From: Clostridiales bacterium
Lineage (GTDB): Bacteria; Bacillota; Clostridia; Oscillospirales; Oscillospiraceae
DNA length: 6,113 bases
Reading direction: 5' to 3'
Assembly: GCA_009774055.1 (NCBI GenBank)
Contig: VSNB01000191.1
Coordinates: 1-6,113 of the forward strand
Both the position numbers and the translations under genes were made by a program. The first letter of the stretch is position 1; each line of letters starts with the position of its first letter. The notes under the pieces were generated by a model, which did no database searches, was not told where the DNA came from, and was given only the letters and a program-made list of their open reading frames with translations. Positions 5,593 through 6,113 of the stretch are shown in pieces.

Positions 5593-6113
5593 ATGGCGGC
5601 CCAGCCGCAGAATCAGGAAGAAAACAAGTACGCCTGCACCCAGAGCCGGGAGCTGAGCTGGCTCCGGTTCAACCGCCGGGTGCTGGAGGAGGCCGGGGAC
5701 GAGTCCGTGCCCCTGCTGGAGCGGCTGAAGTTCATCGCCATCTTTGCCAGCAACCTGGACGAATTCTTCATGGTCCGGGTGGGGAACCTCTTCGACCTCT
5801 CCCTGGTGTCTCCGGGGGAGATCGACGGCAAGACCGGCCTCACCCCCGCCGGACAGCTGGCGGAAATCTACAGCGTCATCCCCGGGCTCATCGAGATCAA
5901 GAACCGGCTGTACGCCGACGTCTCGGCCCTGCTGCGCCGGGAGGGGATCTGCGACCTCGCCATGGAGGAGCTGTCGGCGGAGGAGCGGAAGTTCGTCAGC
6001 TCCTATTACAAGGCGAAAATCCTGCCGGTGCTGTCCCCCCAGGTGGTGGACGCCCGGCACCCCTTCCCCCACCTGGGAAACAAGGCCCTGTACGTCGCGG
6101 GCCTGCTGCGCAG
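5593..6113 (+). CDS. ppk1: Polyphosphate kinase 1, N-terminal part (runs off the window)
   Basis: The first 173 residues of polyphosphate kinase 1, which reversibly builds inorganic polyphosphate chains from the gamma-phosphate of ATP. The family N-terminal domain is recognisable from RELSWLRFNRRVL (19-31), the strongly conserved SNLDEFFMVR (53-62) and FPHLGNKAL (158-166), in the order and spacing seen in bacterial PPK1 proteins. Complete enzymes are about 700 residues, so roughly three quarters of the gene, including the two catalytic domains with the phosphorylated His, lie beyond the right edge. No stop or frameshift is seen in the visible part. The start at 5593 is supported by its ribosome binding site and a near-consensus promoter. 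It is divergent from the two-component operon; whether the two share regulation is open. Confidence 0.93.
   Translation, partial: MAAQPQNQEENKYACTQSRELSWLRFNRRVLEEAGDESVPLLERLKFIAIFASNLDEFFMVRVGNLFDLSLVSPGEIDGKTGLTPAGQLAEIYSVIPGLIEIKNRLYADVSALLRREGICDLAMEELSAEERKFVSSYYKAKILPVLSPQVVDARHPFPHLGNKALYVAGLLR

Noticed and set aside
5431..6072. 213-codon minus-strand frame opposite ppk1
   Set aside because: It is antisense to a clear PPK1 N-terminal domain and shares no family motifs.

Overview
The window is about 6.1 kb of GC-rich DNA (roughly 60-65 % G+C by eye). Shine-Dalgarno sites are strong and genes are tightly packed. A LytTR/GHKL two-component pair sits beside paired ABC exporters and a class-1 polyphosphate kinase. 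Together these suggest a high-GC member of the Clostridia, for example an Oscillospiraceae gut bacterium of the Flavonifractor/Pseudoflavonifractor kind. The taxon is an inference; no rRNA or other marker is present.

Layout from left to right. Positions 1-243 hold a plus-strand piece of a large serine recombinase. It has lower G+C than the rest and is cut off immediately beside the stop codon of the next gene. Positions 246-5443 hold four minus-strand genes, read right to left: a LytTR response regulator (5443-4733), a very short one-membrane-helix GHKL histidine kinase (4731-4006), and two ABCB-type exporter half-transporters (3897-2080 and 2093-246) that overlap by 14 bp and probably form a heterodimer. 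On the plus strand from 5593 to the window edge is the start of polyphosphate kinase 1.

Two intergenic regions carry the regulatory signals. The 149-bp gap between the regulator and ppk1 holds back-to-back sigma-A-type promoters. Both -35 boxes read TTGCCA and lie in the two arms of a 9-bp inverted repeat. The 108-bp gap between the kinase and the first ABC gene holds two exact 9-bp direct repeats separated by 12 bp. This is the architecture of binding sites for LytTR regulators such as AgrA and ComE. Just downstream is an extended -10 box with no recognisable -35.

The simplest model is that the kinase phosphorylates the regulator, which binds the 9-12-9 site and switches on the exporter pair from its own promoter. 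No pheromone or peptide precursor, AgrB-like protease or peptidase domain is visible. The stimulus and the cargo are therefore unknown, and the nearly sensorless kinase makes signalling through a partner protein, possibly the exporter itself, worth considering.
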